Below, piece by piece: positions 60,679-64,000 of a stretch of DNA of 64,000 nt (positions are counted from its first letter, which is position 1; every line of letters starts with the position of its first letter). This stretch comes from Pedobacter sp. AK013 (GTDB lineage Bacteria; Bacteroidota; Bacteroidia; Sphingobacteriales; Sphingobacteriaceae). The stretch spans positions 1 to 64,000 of the forward strand of contig NZ_JACHCQ010000015.1 of assembly GCF_014205835.1 (NCBI RefSeq), written 5' to 3'. The position numbers were made by a program, and so were the translations under genes. The notes beneath the pieces are model-generated. The model worked only from the letters and a program-made list of their open reading frames with translations. It was not told the DNA's origin and ran no database searches.

Positions 60679-63600
60679 TTACCATCCTGGCGCAAATGTT
60701 AAACCAAATACTCCAGTTTTAACATCTTTTCTTTGGAAAGGAATGGCATAGTAAGGTTCTAATACGAAATAACCAAAAACATTTACTCTTACCGATACAC
60801 CAACACTCATTGCTGGTACACGTTCCGTTGTAGCTTGATAGGTAACTGGATTTCCTTTATCATCTTTAACTGGAACACCATTGTTATCTAATACAGGTTC
60901 TGTAGTATAAGTCGGCTCGCTTTTAAACTTTACTTTGGTGTCGTTTGTCCAGGCCAATCCTGCATCAAAGAATAAATTCAGATCTGAGAATAAAAACTTA
61001 GAAGGTATCGCAGCCAATTTTTTAGGACCTGTAAATGGTAAGCGGACTTCAAAGTTAAAAACGGCTATTTTACTTCCGGTTAACTGGTTTATATCAAAAG
61101 ATTCTGATGATTGGGCGGAAGTACTTTTGTAAATGGAGTTTGATTCGTAACCTCTAATCAGATAAGGATAACCAAGATACATTGGATAAAGCCTGTCAGC
61201 ATCGCTACCAATTCTTAAAGTGTTATAACTTCTTACTGCAAAGGTTACTGGTTTAGCTCTCCAATATTTACGAAGATCTGCAGTTACACCAGCAAAATTA
61301 TAAGTACCAAAATATTTTTCGCCGCTCACACGGTATCTGAAACCATCAAGTGGGCCAGTAAGGCCAAAGATTGAGTTGTCGCCTATAAAACCAGCATTTA
61401 ATTGATACAAAGTAAAAGAATTAAAAGGAATGCCGTAATCTTGAGAAGCAACATCGTTAGAAATTCTGCTTTTGTCTGAACCTATGTAATTACCAGCCGA
61501 ATTGTAATAATTGCTATATCTATCAACTCTGTAACTATAGTGCGAAAATGAACCGCCCAACTCAAAACGGTGTATTTTACTAAATGGGTAAGCTCCAAAA
61601 ACCTGAAGCTGATCTTCGAAAGTTCTAATAATGTCTGTTCTGTCTGCCAAGGCTTTAATAGAGGTATTATCTCCTGTAGGGACATTTTCATAGCCGTAAG
61701 ATCTAAAACCAGATACATATGGGATGTGCGAAACGGCAGCGCCCCAATTTATTCTGCTTTTCTGATTAATGTAACCCACTAATCCACCGGCATCGTAAAT
61801 CTCACCGTTTACAGAAATATTTGCTATAATCTGATTAGTTCCTAAAATATCGCTAAACATCCCTACAATACCTCCAGAAACACCCGTTCCGAAGCGGCTG
61901 GTAGAAACACCAACACCACTATTGGCTAAATAATCTAGTCTGAATTTTGGCCTGTAAGGCACCGTTTTCATCGAATCGGCTGTTGTTTTTTCGAAACGGT
62001 CAAAATTATTTAAGTTAGAATTAATGATGTTTACACCAATGTTTTCCATTGGAGGAAGGATAGCGGCATCAAAATTCTCTTCCTGGTTGCCTATTCGTTT
62101 CGCCTTAAAGCTACTTAACTTAGCATTATACAAGGTGTAACGCTGGTAGCGATAATAGCTGTAGACAATATCATCAGTTGTAGAGACCGAAATTGCAGGC
62201 GAAAATTCAGTAATCCCACTAATTCCTGTAAAATAATCGGTCAATTGATCAACCGTATTATCTGCTAAATTGTATTTGTATAAATTTCTAAATCCATCTC
62301 TGTTCGAGAGGAAATAGATGTTTTGACTATTCGAAGAGAATTGTGCATTTAGGTTATTCGCTCCCGGAAAAACATCTAAATTACTCACTGTTTTAGATGC
62401 AATATCGTAAACGGCAAGGTTTATTGGCAAAACAGCATTAACTACGTTGGCCTGGATTGCTGCTCTATCTGATGAAAACACCAGTTTTTTACCATCAGGC
62501 GAGTAACTCGGTGCATAATCAGAATATACGTCGTTAGTAATTTGGGTAACTGTTTTAGTGTCTAAATTGTAAGAGAAGATATCACTCTGTCCTTCAACCA
62601 TCCCCGAGAAAGCAATATCTTTTCCATTTGGCGCCCAGGTTAAATTACCAAACTGCTGCACCTGATCCATCGCTGTTTGAGAAACTGTAGTTCCGTTTGA
62701 AACATTGATAATCATCATCTGGTTTTTACCGTGACTGAAGATACTAAAGGCAAATTGTTTACTATCTGGCGACCATGCACCAGCTGACTCTATAAAGTTG
62801 AAATCATCAATGTGCCCATTAGAGATCTGACTGCTCAGCTTTCGGATAATTCTTCCGGTTTTAGCATCTGCAAGAAATAAATCTATGCCAAAAAGATCTT
62901 TTTCAGACATAAAGGCTAAATATTTCCCATCTGGACTAAGGGCAGGGGCAACGTTCATATTACCTGCGTTTTTATTGTCGATGATTTTTGTGCCCGTAAT
63001 TTTAATCTGCGAACTATCTGCTTTTAACATTGGCTTATAGTGCGCATCGATAGAATTTTTCCATAAGCCCGATAATGTTTTATCGTCATAGCCGAAAGTA
63101 TACCTAATGGCATTTTCGTAACCGTATTTTGCAGTATTCTTAAATAATGGAACAATGGTAGTATCGCCGTATTGAGAACCTATGTAAGTCCAAAAGGCCT
63201 GGCCATAACGGTAAGGGAAATATTTATTTGAGTTGGTTAAATCTTTAAGTGAGGGGATATCACGGTTCAACATTGCATCGCGCATCCACATGGAAGTAAA
63301 TGCATCCTTTTTCCCTATTGACAGGTACTCGGCCATACCTTCAACCATCCACAATGGTGTTTGGCCCACGTTTTCTAAACTAATCGAATCTTTTTCGAGC
63401 AAAAGGTGATATTGAAAAGCATGGACAAGCTCGTGGCCTAAAACGTGTCTTGTTTGACTGTTCAGTTCCATAACAGGCATAATCACCCTGTTTTTTAGTG
63501 CCTCGGTAACCCCACCGGTACCAATTCCAATTTCACCGTTAAGTACCGTTGTTTGCTGGAAATCGGGATGGTTATTATATAGAATGATAGGATTTTTCTT

Positions 63601-63852
63601 TAAAAAAGTATCTCTAAAAACTTCCTGATGCATTTTGTACCAGGTTTCGGCATCTTGCGAAAAACGTTTTAAAAGTTTCTCGTTTTTGATGTAGTAGTAA
63701 ATCTCAAAATGGGGTGTTTGCAAAACCTTAAAGTCGAGTTTTTTATACCTTACCTTGTTTTGTCCGAAGTATTGAGCCTGAACTGAAGAAGAAAGAATAA
63801 GCAGGAGCAATAAAGAAGAATATCGCTTTAATAAAGTAGAGCCTATTTTCAT
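60679..63852 (-). CDS. Peptidase MA-like / TolB-propeller / BamA-like barrel fusion
   Basis: This protein of about 1057 residues has a signal peptide ending near residue 27 (SSVQAQ). A gluzincin peptidase domain carries HVLGHELVHAFQYH (HExxH, near 140) and WMVEGMAEYLS as the third-ligand Glu. PD40/TolB-like propeller blades follow (PALSPDGKYLAFMSEKD, LTWAPNGKDIAFSG, PSYSPDGKKLVFSSDR, about 290-510). The C-terminal outer-membrane barrel of surface-antigen type begins near 650 and ends YFVLEPYYAIPFQ...VFGLTFAPGW. I chose the second Met (63852), which opens a clean signal peptide. Its role, perhaps surface protein processing or export, is unknown. Confidence 0.85.
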   Translation of the reverse strand: MKIGSTLLKRYSSLLLLLILSSSVQAQYFGQNKVRYKKLDFKVLQTPHFEIYYYIKNEKLLKRFSQDAETWYKMHQEVFRDTFLKKNPIILYNNHPDFQQTTVLNGEIGIGTGGVTEALKNRVIMPVMELNSQTRHVLGHELVHAFQYHLLLEKDSISLENVGQTPLWMVEGMAEYLSIGKKDAFTSMWMRDAMLNRDIPSLKDLTNSNKYFPYRYGQAFWTYIGSQYGDTTIVPLFKNTAKYGYENAIRYTFGYDDKTLSGLWKNSIDAHYKPMLKADSSQIKITGTKIIDNKNAGNMNVAPALSPDGKYLAFMSEKDLFGIDLFLADAKTGRIIRKLSSQISNGHIDDFNFIESAGAWSPDSKQFAFSIFSHGKNQMMIINVSNGTTVSQTAMDQVQQFGNLTWAPNGKDIAFSGMVEGQSDIFSYNLDTKTVTQITNDVYSDYAPSYSPDGKKLVFSSDRAAIQANVVNAVLPINLAVYDIASKTVSNLDVFPGANNLNAQFSSNSQNIYFLSNRDGFRNLYKYNLADNTVDQLTDYFTGISGITEFSPAISVSTTDDIVYSYYRYQRYTLYNAKLSSFKAKRIGNQEENFDAAILPPMENIGVNIINSNLNNFDRFEKTTADSMKTVPYRPKFRLDYLANSGVGVSTSRFGTGVSGGIVGMFSDILGTNQIIANISVNGEIYDAGGLVGYINQKSRINWGAAVSHIPYVSGFRSYGYENVPTGDNTSIKALADRTDIIRTFEDQLQVFGAYPFSKIHRFELGGSFSHYSYRVDRYSNYYNSAGNYIGSDKSRISNDVASQDYGIPFNSFTLYQLNAGFIGDNSIFGLTGPLDGFRYRVSGEKYFGTYNFAGVTADLRKYWRAKPVTFAVRSYNTLRIGSDADRLYPMYLGYPYLIRGYESNSIYKSTSAQSSESFDINQLTGSKIAVFNFEVRLPFTGPKKLAAIPSKFLFSDLNLFFDAGLAWTNDTKVKFKSEPTYTTEPVLDNNGVPVKDDKGNPVTYQATTERVPAMSVGVSVRVNVFGYFVLEPYYAIPFQRKDVKTGVFGLTFAPGW

Positions 63853-64000
63853 ATGTGTGGTTTTAGTAATAAAGTTCAATAATTTACGAAAATGAAATTT
63901 TAAGAGATCTGGAAAATAAAAATAGTAATTGTTTAAAACAGTATTAAAATTTTAACATTTTTTAAACGTTTTTCTACTAAAAATCATAGATAGGTGATAA

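Noticed and set aside
1..64000. tRNA, rRNA, insertion sequence or prophage
   Set aside because: Reading both strands of the gaps I saw no T-loop-like sequence, no transposase and no phage structural gene.

Overview
The window looks like chromosome of a Bacteroidota soil or freshwater heterotroph, most probably Sphingobacteriaceae and Pedobacter-like. This is inferred from gene content: a SusC/SusD pair, a HmuY/HmuR-type haem system, DUF3667, DUF4142, DUF5689 and DUF3347 proteins, and ChrA. It also rests on AT-rich intergenic DNA, weak or absent Shine-Dalgarno sequences, and several promoter boxes of the Bacteroidota type TAnnTTTG. I saw no rRNA, tRNA, insertion sequence, prophage or CRISPR array. 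Most of the window is ordinary core and niche genome. The unusual material is mainly in the intergenic DNA.

Layout. 0.2-5.4 kb: haem uptake pair (TonB receptor, then HmuY-like lipoprotein) divergent from an AraC regulator, then a lacI-type gene with the palindrome CAAACGTTTG at both ends. 5.4-6.0 kb: a gap holding a probable small RNA on the minus strand (promoter box, two internal stems, terminator). 6-12.7 kb: metallo-hydrolase, a GNAT-like gene coupled to miaA, two tandem outer-membrane beta-barrels (the first behind a sigma-54-like promoter), a copper-type lipoprotein and citrate synthase. 12.7-18 kb: DUF3667 membrane protein ending in a 40-bp perfect palindrome, nucleoside-type MFS transporter, DUF151 nuclease and etfBA. 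18-28.6 kb: TPR protein, chromate transporter, porin-like barrel, dnaB, rlmB, manC, kdsD, recQ and kdsA (lipopolysaccharide sugar supply). 28.8-32.5 kb: a three-subunit Tat-exported molybdenum hydroxylase of PaoABC type. 32.7-36.9 kb: subtilase, DUF4142, GNAT, YajQ and a histone-H1-like protein.

36.9-45 kb: ppk1-ppx face an operon gnd-zwf-pgl-DUF5655, headed by a ROK kinase that resembles polyphosphate glucokinases. Together they suggest a polyphosphate to glucose-6-phosphate to NADPH module. 45-46.4 kb: a sterol-desaturase-family oxygenase. 46.9-56.7 kb: a polysaccharide-utilisation-like locus whose enzymes are not glycosidases but a metallophosphoesterase, a glycerophosphodiester phosphodiesterase and an SGNH esterase, interleaved with REP-like hairpins. 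It is my best candidate for a less described system, a phosphodiester or polar-lipid scavenging locus. 56.9-59.1 kb: bioF-bioD and a small exported helical protein. 59.2-60.5 kb: an S24-type repressor divergent from a GIY-YIG-fold protein that lacks catalytic residues, with TACTAA/TTAGTA sites between them. 60.7-63.9 kb: a 1066-residue fusion of peptidase, beta-propeller and outer-membrane barrel.

Short palindromic intergenic elements recur. One family varies its stem by compensatory changes, and several elements supply false upstream start codons to the next gene.
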